Positions 1 to 10,921 of a stretch of DNA of 64,000 nt are shown here, piece by piece. The stretch is from Amyloporia xantha (lineage: Eukaryota; Basidiomycota; Agaricomycetes; Polyporales; Adustoporiaceae), in the NCBI GenBank assembly GCA_036971615.1, contig JAYKKR010000001.1, positions 2,294,001 through 2,358,000 on the forward strand, given 5' to 3'. The position numbers were made by a program, and so were the translations under genes. Within the stretch, counting starts at the first letter, position 1. The number at the start of each line of letters is the position of its first letter. The notes below the pieces were generated by a model. It was not told the origin of the DNA. It saw only the letters and a program-made list of their open reading frames with translations, and did no database searches.

Positions 1-194
1 ACAAAGAGTGAAAAGAGGTTTCTTCGAGATGCCTTGCAATGCGTATGCGAGATTAAAGTGCGGAGTAGAGTAAAGGGGGAAGTAAAAACGGTGCACTCAA
101 TGAAATATACGAGAATATGTTTCAATGTGTTCGAAGTCGCTGCGCATGCTCGTCGACTGCTCAACATGCATGTCGGAGAGGCCATCTTACGAAC

Positions 195-200
195 CACGTG
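195..200. promoter_or_regulatory. CACGTG box upstream of the coiled-coil gene
   Basis: A palindromic CACGTG (E-box/bHLH-type core, flanks ac..gt) lies about 190 bases before the start codon at 392. The same hexamer recurs at a similar distance before several other genes in the window, which is the reason for listing it. The binding factor is not known from sequence. Confidence 0.35.
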
Positions 201-391
201 GTAAATTCCATAGCTGGCGTTTGATTGTTTTACGCGTGATGTGCCTCCGTGCTGCAGGCAGATGGTCTGCTATGCCATAGCGACCACCGCCATCTCATCC
301 TCCCATCTTCATCCAGGTTTCGTCGGGAGTTCGACTTTGAGAGTCCCTTCACGTAACATTCAGCCAACACGACGAGAAAACTTCTCCAGCC

Positions 392-3037
392 ATGGCCACG
401 ACAGCGTCCGCGAGAGCCACGCCGGCATCGTCGCGACGGACACCCTCCGTAGGGTCCGCCTCACCGCCAGCACCGTCGTCTTCAATTGCGAGAGGAGCAA
501 CTGCTCGTTCTGCAGTCTCTCCACGCGTTTCAGCTTCCCTGACCCAGCCGACCGCCCGTCGAGGTTCTCTCAAAGGCACTGCACCGCCTCCATCTACTTT
601 GAACGGCGAACCGCGTGAAACACGCGAGACGCTGTCCGCGTCCCTGAAGCAGGAGACAGAAAAGAAAGAACAGGTGCGTCCACCTCTCTTGGATGACGTT
701 GAGACCCAGGCTGAAGAATCTACCAGCTTCTCGTCCAGTTGCAAGACAAGGATCAGACGATCACCACCCTCACTGCAGAGAATGATACCCTCACCTCGGC
801 CCTCAATGCTGCAGAGAATCGGCTCACAGAACTCTACGCTGACCAAAGCCGCATGGAGGAAGAGATGGCAGCACGCATCGAAGTCATCGAGAAGCTACGT
901 ACTCAAGTCCGTGACCTCGAGAAGGAGAAACGCGATATCCAGCGACGGTATAACGAGCAGGTATGGGTAGCCTCTTGCTCCCACCTTTGCTGTTTACTTA
1001 TCACTTGCCAAGACTGCGACGTTTGAGGCTGAACGTCAGGCCTTTTACGACAACGAGCAACACCTCAAGTCCCGCATACAATCCCTTACTCAGGCTCGCA
1101 GACAGCCAACACCGCCTCTCACGTCGCCTTCTGTGGTGTCTATTGCAGAATCAGAGACGGAAGCGGAGGAGCCTTCCGAAGAGCCATCGCAGGTGCAGAA
1201 GCAAGACATCAATGATCCAGAACAAGAACCTGCCGAGATGACCGCCCTGAAGCTCGAGCTCTCCACGCTCTCCACGTCGTATTCGTCTCTTCAATCGACT
1301 TTAGTTCTGTTACAAACTCAACTCGTCGATCTTAAACGCGTCAATAACGAACTGCAGGAAGAGAACGAATCCTACAACATTCTCTTGAGGGAGAGAACGC
1401 TGAATGGACAGTTCGATGTTCTCCGCATGGGCGGAGGTACTACTGCTAGCGAGGCGAGCGTCAGCGAAACTGGTGATGAAGATGAGTTGGATGGCGAGAG
1501 CAGGGATGCTGAAAGCTTGAAGAGCCGAAACACTGGTAGGAGTATGTTGGATCCTGTGGATGAACTCGCAGAAGAGCATGATCACGAACTTGATCCTGCA
1601 TTCGAGCAAGATCGAGATCAGGAACAGGAAGCGCAATCTGCTGAAGAGCTCTCAAGGAGCACTCGCAGACATGCACGCAAGCACTCATCACATTCCCCTG
1701 CTCCTCGCGGGGAGTCACTCGCCAACCTACCTATCACAGGGCCCGGGCTCGATTTGGCTGCTGAACTTGGACGTGCCGAGAACAAGGACATTCTGGAGGG
1801 CCATGTATCCCTCGAGAATGATCGCCTCGTGTCGAATATCAAGGGGAAGAAGGGGAGGAAGACTTCTACGTCAGACACTGCGAGAAAGGTATCCTCAGCA
1901 TCGGAGCCAGGTATGGAGTCGAGTGCTCCCCCCAACGATATCGATGCGTTGCGGAGTGAAGTCAAGAGCCTCAAGGATGCGAATAAGGCACTCTCCTTGT
2001 ACGCCTCCAAGATTATCGATCGCATTATTTCGCAAGAAGGATTCGAGCACGTCCTTGCTGTGGATTATGACAAGATGCCGACACCTAATACTGCAGCCAC
2101 GTTCACAACTTTCAGCAATCTGCCAAAATCACCAAGCCCTCCTGCCGCGCAGCCCCAGAAGAAAGGCCGTCCGCAGTCTGCTATATTCTCCTTCTCGTCA
2201 TCTCCAGCGAGCTCCAGCGGAGCCTTATCGCCTGGGCCGGAACGTCTGACGACTTTCAATTCCCCTTCTACTCCAAGCGCTACTTCACACAGTAGCTCGC
2301 CTTCTGGGCCTCCTGCTGCCTCTGCGTCCACGCGCGCATCCCGTCGATCTTTATCTTTCGACTGGAAAAGCTTTTCGATGCTCGGTGGCAACGCAAAGAA
2401 GCCTGATCCAAGCGCCAACTTGCGTCCTTTGACCCTTCGCGCGGGAAGCAACTCGGTGGTCACTGGTGCACGGAAGCTGGAAACCTATGAGGACGAAGAT
2501 GACAGGAAAGAGCGGGAACGGTTGCATGCGACAATGAAACTGATGGGAATCGAAAAACCCCCTACACCTGCTTTGCAGAAAAGCTTCTCCGCTCCTGAAA
2601 ATCCAGGTTTAGGTGTGCTGGATACCTCTTCGTTGAACGGGAGTGCCATCACTGGTGGTGGTGCAAATTCGCCTGTGAACGTCGTACCGCCAACACCCTC
2701 TTCTCGCTTCTCCTTCTTCCGTCGCACTTCGTCAATCACAGCCTCCGATGTATCTTCTGTTAACTCTTCCATTCATGGCAGTCCGCATCCTTCCGCCAGC
2801 GGCACCAATACTCCCAACCTAACTCAGGAAGCTTTGGAGCATGCAGAAGCAGAAAATACTATCGCGGCACTAGATGCGCATGAACGTCAGTTGAGTGCTG
2901 AGATCGCTAAAGGCGCGGGAGGCGGGTTCACAGAGATTGCGCGACGTAGCGGGAGTCGGCGAAGCAGCAGAAAAAGTGGCGAAAGTGGCAGCACAGTTTG
3001 GAGTGCTGGCATGAGTAAGGGTGAAGATGATGACTGA
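392..3037 (+). CDS. Conserved basidiomycete coiled-coil protein, function unknown
   Basis: Three exons read 392-673, 727-960 and 1013-3037, with introns of 53 and 52 bases, both phase 0, giving about 846 residues. The N terminus (about residues 1-95) is Ser/Thr/Ala/Pro-rich and basic. It is followed by heptad-rich coiled coil (QDKDQTITTLTAENDTL, then LRTQVRDLEKEKRDIQRR) and a second coiled-coil block around the start of exon 3 (ALKLELSTLSTSYSSLQS...LVDLKRVNNELQEE). Further on is a conserved-looking patch, LKDANKALSLYASKIIDRII, followed by FEHVLAVDYD, then a long Ser/Pro-rich tail with KSFSAPENPG-type motifs. The start is the first ATG in the open frame. There is no catalytic motif. I recognise it only as a basidiomycete-type coiled-coil protein. 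A scaffolding or vesicle-linked role is possible but not shown. An intact gene is well supported by frame continuity across both introns. Confidence 0.85.
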
Positions 3038-3493
3038 CGGAGCCACGTCCTTCCTCCGCATTGTAAGTATAGAACCTCGTTCGTATCATAAATTTTGGGA
3101 ATCATAGATTCATATGGGGTCCATTCGCTTGCATTTATGTTTATACCTCCATTTCTTGCTGATCACGGCTACATATGACATTCTTCTTTCGGATTTTCCA
3201 TGCATTTCTCATGTTCGCATGTTGTCTTTGGATGTATACCATTAAAGTACGGTAATACTGCCCCTTGTATTTCGCTATGGATCAATGTAATGATGCACGC
3301 CCACGCGGAGTGCAATACCTCTTGACACAGTAGATGTACGCGAGGGGCAGCCCTCTCAGCTGAACAGAGACTAGGTGATATCCTATATCTTGAACGAATC
3401 AAGCTTCCATTTCAGGCGACCGCAGATATTGCCCACAAATCTACAACCTGAGGGATCGAGTATGGGAGTGAGTGTATCGATGTGCTTCCGATT
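3038..3493. other. Convergent intergenic spacer
   Basis: About 455 bases lie between the stop of the coiled-coil gene and the stop of SLX9 on the opposite strand. Short open frames here have no recognisable product. It presumably holds the two 3' untranslated regions. No repeat or RNA gene is seen. Confidence 0.6.
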
Positions 3494-4348
3494 TTATTGC
3501 CCGGGTTCATGCTTGAGGAGGGTATTTTGGGCATGTGTCCGTATTGTTTGGAAAGGGTTCGATGCAAATTCTGGCGTCGAGAGTATCATTGGAATACGTA
3601 CTCGTTCAACCCGCCTATCGAGATATGAGTCGTTCAAAGAACCCGCAACACGAAATGACTATTAAAATGAACACTCACAACGCTCGCTTCCTCTGAGACT
3701 TGCTCAGTGGTGCTCCTTTACCCTCACCGATTTGCCCGGCCTTCATTTGCGCCCTCGGACGATCTTCAACGACATCACTGAGATCTTGAGAAGTAGACTG
3801 GGCGACAGCAGATGGAATTCCACCATCTACTGCGGATATCGCGGCTTCCATGTCGCTCATTCCCCCAGCAACTTGCTCTTTCGCCTTGCGCTTCAGTCGT
3901 CGTTCATGTGATTTCGAATACGGGGAACGAGCTGACTCTAAACCTGAAACAGGACGGTTTTCAGACTCTCATCAGTTTGAGGCGTGTGTAGAAACAAATT
4001 ACAAACGTTTCAGAAACAGCTCATGCTTGAGCGCCTGCTTCTCCTTCTTTTTCAAGGCGATGCGAGGCTCTTCCCGCTCGATGGACTGAAGTATGTCAAG
4101 GCCCTGATCCGGTGCACAGTTGAGATCAACGGATTCCTGCCAAAGTTAGGAAACGACCTACTGAAGCCTCAGCTTGTGCTCCGGTCTCAATATGCTCGAC
4201 GACATTGCCTTGCACGGCAAATTGGCGTTTAGACAACTTTACAGATGGCTCATGCCCTCCGCTACGCCTGCGCTTATCTTTGGGCTACCTTGCGATCCAA
4301 CGTTACTAATGGTGAGGGTCCTAAGATGAAAGAACGATGACTCACCAT
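3494..4348 (-). CDS. SLX9: Ribosome biogenesis protein Slx9
   Basis: Slx9 is a nucleolar/nuclear factor needed for 18S pre-rRNA (ITS1) processing and 40S export. The family signature is clear across exons: basic start MPKDKRRRSGG, then KKKEKQALKHELFLKRLES, SPYSKSHERRLKRKAKEQ, PLSKSQRKRAL and the C-terminal FASNPFQTIRTHAQNTLLKH. The start codon stands alone at the end of exon 1 (4348-4346). A 61-base intron (4345-4285) follows at once and the frame resumes at 4284. A later intron (3678-3615, donor GTGAGT) joins RAL to RVERVRIP, and the last exon is 3614-3494. One junction is uncertain. After ...GAQAEAS the frame continues only if 25 bases (4161-4137) are removed, or a longer intron starts at a weaker GTGCAA donor and drops 18 residues. 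A CACGTG box lies 89 bases upstream. Identity is firm and exon structure fairly firm. Confidence 0.88.
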
Positions 4349-4436
4349 ACTGCTTGAGGAGGAATGTACGAACCTGCTGCCGTAGAGACAAGCAGGTAAA
4401 TTCAGGACAAACACCTCCGATTGATCGGGGGAGTTT

Positions 4437-4442
4437 CACGTG
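4437..4442. promoter_or_regulatory. CACGTG box upstream of SLX9
   Basis: The sequence context is tttCACGTGatg, 89 bases upstream of the SLX9 start codon. It is one of a recurring set of this hexamer in promoters of the window. Confidence 0.4.
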
Positions 4443-4625
4443 ATGACTAGAATCGTTCATTCACTCTTCACACAGTAGTTTTGAATTGGCCGACTGCTCT
4501 GACAAAGCCCCGGCTGAGGTATAGTAAGGATGGTACAACATACATGGAATATTTCGAACGGTGCCCACAACCTAGGAACGGATATGTAAAAATAAAACCA
4601 TCACAACACTTGCAAGCACTCATAT

Positions 4626-6307
4626 CTACGGCACCACAGCAACATCCTCGGTTAAGCGGACACCTCCCTCGTCTTGTTGGGCGTGTAACGGGTTACCTGT
4701 AAGGACATCTGGTTCTTCTTCATTCCGTGCGTCCTCCAAGCCGACCAGTATGAAGCTACACAACACCACGGCGGCTCCAATGATCACCTGTCCCTTGGCT
4801 GGCTTTGCTAAAAGGAAATCTCCAAGTACGGCCAGAGGCATCGTGAGACTGAGGCCGATGGTGACCACCAGGGGCGTAGTCTTCAGCATCGCAAGGACAT
4901 ATATGTAGTCGCTTGATAGGGTTATTCCCATCTAGAGCAATATCTCAGAGGCGTCTTGGAATAAATTAAGGGTACTCTTACATTGATGAGAAGAGCAACC
5001 ACTGCTTTGCTGGTATATGGTAATTCGAATCTCTCGACGCCAGTGAGATGAAGGACGACGCCAATTGGCCAGCATGTCAGGATGTTGAATAACCCCACAA
5101 ATCCAAAGAACAACTGCATATCAATGCGCGATTCTGACCGTATACGGACCTTCAAGACGATCACATAAAGGGCATAAAATAAGGCGGAAAGAAGAGCTAG
5201 GAAGTCGCCTAGGATGTGCGCCGAAGGGAAGACAACTAACCCCTGTTCACGCAAGGAGTTCATCGAGGGAGAAGGAGAGGGCGGGCCAGTACTCGGTGGT
5301 TGTGCTGAGTCAGAGACGGAGACTAGCACTACCCCTGCAAAGCTATAATAGCAATCATGAGGCTATATAAAGCGTAAATCGTGACTCCAAGGTTACACAC
5401 CTAGTCACCACAGCACCAAACTTGACCACTGTCAAAGTTTCAACTCGGAATATTCGTCCGATCCCTAACGTGAAGAAGCCTGCAAAGCGGGTTGTGTCAC
5501 AAATGTGTCACAGATGTATTCTGACTGATGCTAACCGCTCATGCTCGACAAAATGGTGGCACTCGCAACACTTGTGTAGTCGAGTGCGGCGTTGACAGAC
5601 CAATTAGCAATAAACCACAGGAAGCAGAAGAACGCGGCCAGCTGTGCTGTTTCTTTTGTATTTAAAGGGGGAAGGTCTTCTGAACGGGGGGTGGTAGCTA
5701 TCTCATGGGCAAGCTGATTTGCCCATAAACATTAAGGTGCGGAGTGAGCCGAATGTAATCAGCAGGAGAATAACGTTGATTTTCACCGAAGACTCCAATG
5801 AATCTGCATCCACACCTGATGGAAGCGGTGTGTATTCATTCCGAATACTGCCCCACTTCAATATTTTCAACATAAATGAGTCACACGGTCAACATACCTG
5901 CTATCCTGAGATACGTCTTTCCGATATCGCTCAAGCGATCTCCTGATGACATACGGAAGTAGGTACAGTGCAAAGGCACTGGTGTTGAGATAAGTGACAC
6001 TGGAATAAAACGTCGAGTCTGCAATATTTCTGCATCCAGATTCGAAACGCACAGGAAAGGTTTCTCGTAGCCATCTTCAAACAGACCCTGAAGAAATATT
6101 GAATCAACTGTTATAATTTAACATGCATAGCCTTCGTACCTGAGTTAGGAAGTTCGAAGAAGTCCAAAGCACGACAACGATCAAGAGCAAGAATACGCCT
6201 ATTAGATATTCTCTCCTTGTCTCGACTCGAGCCCTCCGAATGCGTGAGACTGATTTCCCTTGAGACTGCTCGCGGCGCGAGCCGGATGTTGTAGAGAGAA
6301 TGTCCAT
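4626..6307 (-). CDS. SLC35F5/Thi74-type drug-metabolite-superfamily transporter
   Basis: This is a multi-spanning membrane transporter of the DMT (EamA/SLC35F) group, whose yeast members sit in the vacuolar membrane; substrates are not established. It begins with a short polar N terminus (MDILSTTSGSRREQSQGK), then the first membrane helix YLIGVFLLLIVVVLWTSSNF. Later exons carry HILGDFLALLSALFYALYVI, LFFGFVGLFNILTCWPIGVV, and finally VTIGLSLTMPLAVLGDFLLA and GAAVVLCSFILVGLEDARNE, which match the second EamA repeat of this family. Several short introns split the gene; I did not fix every border, and the middle part (about 5,330-6,100) is only partly resolved. The last exon ends in a TAG at 4626. 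The start at 6307 is an ATG followed by the expected cytosolic tail. A CACGTG lies 168 bases upstream. Confidence 0.8.
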
Positions 6308-6888
6308 TTCAACGTGTGCGTTCGAACTATCTCTTCTTCAGACATCCAACATGCTGCAGAGTGGTAGCACGATATAGCAAGAGAGAAGGTGAAGACCGCT
6401 TTAACGCGGACGGTCGCACTGCGCCGGCGGCGCATTGTGACTACACGGCGGCAATGATACTCGGACGCTTTCGTCACGTGGCAGGAACTTGAGATCGAGA
6501 TCGAGTCGCGATCTACGGTCAACGTTAAGCGTCGTTAACGGGTCAAGGTACGTATACCCAAGGCGAAACCTGTTTGAACGGAGATATGGGAAATCAAGAT
6601 CTTATAATATGCCACATCCTGTGCAGCCACTACAACAACTACGAATCTGCGTCGCCATCGAAAATTATGGTCGTATTCTAATGTATCTAGTATATCATTA
6701 TTATAGCTCTACAGTAATGTTAGCATGCGTTGGATGCCAGTGTCCGAGGCGAATATAAAAGATGGGCTACAGATTATGAAAGTAAAATGGAGCAGAAAAA
6801 TTAACACGTTGAATCTGGCCAGGTGCTGGAAGAGCCAGGATAGTAATAATGTAGAGCTTCAAAATAATTAGATAATAAAAGTAATGAT
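6308..6888. other. Spacer between transporter and adenylation enzyme
   Basis: The spacer contains the promoter side of the transporter gene (6308 onward, with a GC-rich stretch near 6420-6440 and a CACGTG at 6475) and an AT-rich stretch (about 6660-6890) downstream of the adenylation enzyme. No gene is recognised. Confidence 0.5.
6475..6480. promoter_or_regulatory. CACGTG box upstream of the SLC35F-type gene
   Basis: Context cgtCACGTGgca, 168 bases before the start codon at 6307, the same hexamer and a similar distance as at other promoters here. Confidence 0.35.
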
Positions 6889-8629
6889 TCACCGCTGAAT
6901 GCCATAGATATGATCAAGCTGGTCGTGAAAGGTCTGCTCGACAGCACGACGCCTGATGTTACCCTTCGTGACTGTCCTTGGGAGTGTATCACGGGGAACA
7001 ACGACGATGAAGTCGCTGGAGACAATGCGCTCGTGCATGTATCGTCTGGAGTGGAACGGCCTTATTCTCCGGATGATCTCTGCTTTCAGCTTCTCGGCGT
7101 TTATCGTCACTGCGGGCTCCACGAACAGCGCGGGCGAGGGCCTTCCGTTCCCAACGGCGACACAGTTACTGACAAGGTCTCCACACGCCGCATAGATATT
7201 GTCCTCGATTGCCTTGGTATCGCATCTCAATGAATTCTGGGTTTTGACCCAGTCATCGTCGCGCCCGCAAAATACAAATTTTCCTGGAGAAACTTGAAGG
7301 AAGAGATCACCAGTGTGATAGTTCCCATCCGCGTGACGCAACGATACATCCGGGCAGTCCGGGGATTCGGCAAGAACGACTAGTTCCAATAGTCGCGCGT
7401 AGATGTTTTCGTAGCCGCTCTCTGATGATGAAGGCGAAGATGAGGATGGGAGGAACGTATAGGAGCCATTCCGTATGGGCTCAAGAGGAGGAAGCCTGCC
7501 ACTGGTCGGACGTCCGGGGGCAAGCATCATGACAGCAACCTCGGTGCTCGCATAGCAGTCGAGTATCCGAATACCATTGCTGAGTGCCCATTGCTGGTCT
7601 TCTAGCGGCATCGAGAGACCCGAGATCAAAATTTCGTCGAGACCTTGCAACTGGGCGAGAAGCTTGGGATCACGACGCGCGCCGCTGATGTGAGCGCTGA
7701 GAAATGTCGGAAAGATGTTGATGCGGTTGAGACCGCAACGATAGATCATGTCCTGCAGCTCGGCAGGTGAAAATGCCTGCTTCGTGAATTGAACCATGCA
7801 GGAACCGTGCTGTAGTGCCCCGATCTGCATGAATGACTGCCCCATGTGACACAAGCTTCCCCTATGTTTCGAGCAGTCAGCATCTTGAATAAGTTGGAGG
7901 CACAAATATACTTACATCCATGCCATCACATCTTGACTTCTTCGCGAGTATGCTTTTGGCTTCAGTATTTTCCGAGCCTTAGCGATAGTGGTGCTCCACC
8001 ACGCAAAGCTACACGGTATCAGCTTCGGACGACCAGATGTCGAACCCGAAGTATGTAGGATCATCACGATGTCGTCTCCCTTAACTTTCTGCGTGACTGA
8101 GGGCAGGTCAACGTCGTCGACGCTGACTTCCCGTGCATCGACGGCGACGTGCATCGGGAAAGGACCGTGACGAATGAGAGAAGAAAACGATGAATCATAG
8201 ATGAGAGCTTTGCCTCTTGATCGATCCAGGAGCTCGAGGATAACATCGAGATTCGGAAGTCGCAAGGATATAAGCTGTGGGATGTAACCAGCTCTTGCTA
8301 TGCCGTAGATGTGGAGAACGTCGACATATGTCGTCCCACCCAGCCTGAGAATATTTGTGTGAGATAAATTTTGCACAGTGAATACATAGCAGCAGGTCTT
8401 ACCATACGCCAACCACTGATCGCGGGCGGATGCCCTCCGCTGTCAACTTCCGAGTCCAATATTTCGCGAAGTGGTCGACGTCTTGATGGAATTGACGATA
8501 GGTAACAGAGGTCCACTCTCTTACGCCGCCACTTTGGGGGTCGATTAGGGGAAGGCGGAAGGCATCGGCTGTAGGATACCGAGCTGCACTATCGGCGAGG
8601 ACCGTCAAGTGCGTGACGAAATCAGACAT
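6889..8629 (-). CDS. Stand-alone ANL-superfamily adenylate-forming enzyme (NRPS-like adenylation domain)
   Basis: The enzyme is predicted to activate a carboxylic acid as an acyl-AMP. Core motifs are present: P-loop-like ILHTSGSTSGRPKLI, the ILDCYASTE aromatic/acid motif, GNYHTGDLF, the hinge region FCGRDDDWVKTQNSLRCDTKAIEDNIY, and a C-terminal lysine in RTVTKGNIRR. Exons are joined across introns near 8350-8400 and 7862-7911. The protein stops just after the C-terminal lysine motif, with no visible carrier domain or reductase, so it looks like a free adenylation enzyme and not the long A-T-reductase type common in basidiomycetes. The first secure ATG is at 8629. Coding similarity (SPLNTLPVD) seems to continue upstream to about 8660 behind an AG acceptor, so a small first exon is probably missed. 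The substrate cannot be told. No biosynthetic cluster surrounds it. Confidence 0.8.
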
Positions 8630-8671
8630 ATCAACGGGAAGGGTATTGAGAGGGCTGACTGCTTCGGACAA

Positions 8672-10921
8672 AGCAGTCCAGTACTTATACGGGGACGAGT
8701 ATGCGATGATGGATATTACACACCAACTCCGTCGTCAAGCCGAAATGGCAAGAATTGATATATGCCGGCGCACTTCCCATCCCAGTATCGAAAGTGCGGA
8801 AGAGGGCTGCGGAAATGCGGAGCGTACGTACATCTTGCATAGCTGCAATCTGATGGACACCGTTGGGAATGTATCACCCGTATGAAACGTTTAGTCCACA
8901 AACACGCAAAGCGCATGAGAGTGGTCCTGCGGTCAAACAAGATGGACAGGACTGGGTCAGTCATGCTGGCGCGATCGGTGCCTATTCGAGTCATCGTGGA
9001 CGTGCCGCTCTTGTCGAGCACGTATGGATGACCAACTCTGATAATGTGTCATCAGCTGAAAGATGCATTTTATTTAGCAGACAGAGACAATGCACCGGCC
9101 TTTTTTGATGCGGAGTCAAGCCTGTTAAGGGCGTGATCGCTTGTGATATATAACATAAGCTGGGCTGTGAGGATTTTAGATGTTAGAGGAGACCGCGCGG
9201 AACCGATTTGCACATCGGGAGACACGTAGTAAAGCAGTGCACACGCTAGTGGTGGCACTGCATTGTCGATGAAATACTGCCGGCCACGTGCACAACCAGC
9301 ATCAACATGTTTGAAGTAGGATCAAGATTAAGTTTTCTCTGGCCGTTTTCATTGCTGACGTCCTCTCAATCTCTGTACAGTGCGGTGCATGAGTTCTCAA
9401 GCAAAGAATTGCCAGAGCGACTTCGATTGCTAGAAAAATTCCTTCTCAGTAATCACCTGCCAGTGAGCGCCAGAATACATTGGCAAATCCCAGCTAGTAA
9501 CCGGCACCCGAAATTAACTTTGGCATTCCTCCCTGGCCGCAGTCAGATTGCGAATGTTAGGTTGGAATTGTGGAAGGAACGATCAAATTGATTGAAGCAA
9601 GCGGTGCGCATGTCAACCAGTCGCACAGTCATTGTCTGCGCATCTGTTCATCCTTGGTTCGAACATTCCGAACAATCTTTACAGATGCTTATTTGCTAGT
9701 ATCACGAGGCTTCTCGATTCCAAATACAAGTCCGATGAATACGAGCATGGGTCCAAATAAGCTTGATTTTCTAGTGCTCCATGCACCGGCGAGCAGATTC
9801 GGTGAATCTCAAAGAAGACATACATGACGTGTGCAAATCTACGATCATACAATGACTGCAGAGTCTCGACGTCGTGGGTATCTGAGGGAAATCCTGTCAT
9901 CTCGTGCCTGGGTCTCGGAAGAGACCCAAGATCCTGAGATCCGGAGAAGGTACCCCACCGTTTTGATCGTTCCTTTCGGTGGATGTCTGACCAACTATTG
10001 CATAGTCGGATGGCAACTGAAAGTACACGCCATGGACGTAGCCGACTTAATGACCCGCCACATCGAGATTCAATATCGGCCACCATTGTTCGTGCATACA
10101 TTGACAACAGCACTGTCATTTTACGTGCGTAAACACATGAGAAGACTTTCAAAAACACTCATCTGTGCCTTGATGTCACAGGAGGTGGATATTTGCATTT
10201 TTGAAATGTCACCCACGTGCTGTTCAGCAGCGTTGCCTAGTGCTGCCTGGAAAAGGTGTTATCACGTCGTAGAGACACGGAGTTTTGGTTCCCGCCGCTA
10301 CGGGAGAATCATAAATGACGGGTATTATATGCCACTCTACACTCTGTGAAGGGGTGAGAATGCACAGTTACTCTCGAACTTTGATCTTGGCAGTGACTCA
10401 CTGTGAAGTTGGGCCACTGATGTCAATACAAGGTTGATAACTTCAAGTGAGGCGACGGAGCATGCAAATTTCTGTGGGTCCGGTGGGAGCGGTTTGTGAT
10501 GCACGAAGTAATCATCCGAGTGAATTTATCAAAGACTTTGTAAGATTACTAGAATAGCCTGGACTAGTTAGTCATTGAACAATGGTTGAAGAATGGATGT
10601 CTGAGACTTGAGCTTGAGGCTTTGAATGAAGCCTTTCATAGAACCTGCCTTTTTCGGATGTGGGTGAAATAGGCGACCAGGCCGGGCATAGCCGGTGACA
10701 TACGACGAGTCGAAAACTGCGAAGTGACGGACGAGACGAGCAGGCGTGTTTGCATTCACCACTTTCATGCTTGAACCACTTTGTATATCAGGTTCATAGC
10801 ACCATTCGCCAGTGCTCAGGTAGGCACTCGCCATTCTCTCGTCCCAATCTCACAATTTCCTCACCCTTTCTTCAGCACAGGGCGGTCTGGGACATCAGCC
10901 TCCACGTCAAGCTGGCTGTCG
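8672..10921. other. Gene-poor stretch
   Basis: About 2.2 kb between the adenylation enzyme and the PPR gene. Open frames of up to about 170 codons occur on both strands (for example 9831-10349 and its antisense 9679-10158), but they overlap each other, lack introns and family motifs, and match nothing I know. The first 350 bases may hold a missed first exon of the adenylation enzyme, and the last 150 the PPR 5' untranslated region. The stretch could hold decayed sequence. I see no terminal repeats. Confidence 0.5.

Noticed and set aside
9679..10349. Overlapping open frames of 159 and 172 codons on opposite strands
   Set aside because: Both lack introns, motifs and a recognisable product, and each is the shadow of the other. 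Not supported as genes.
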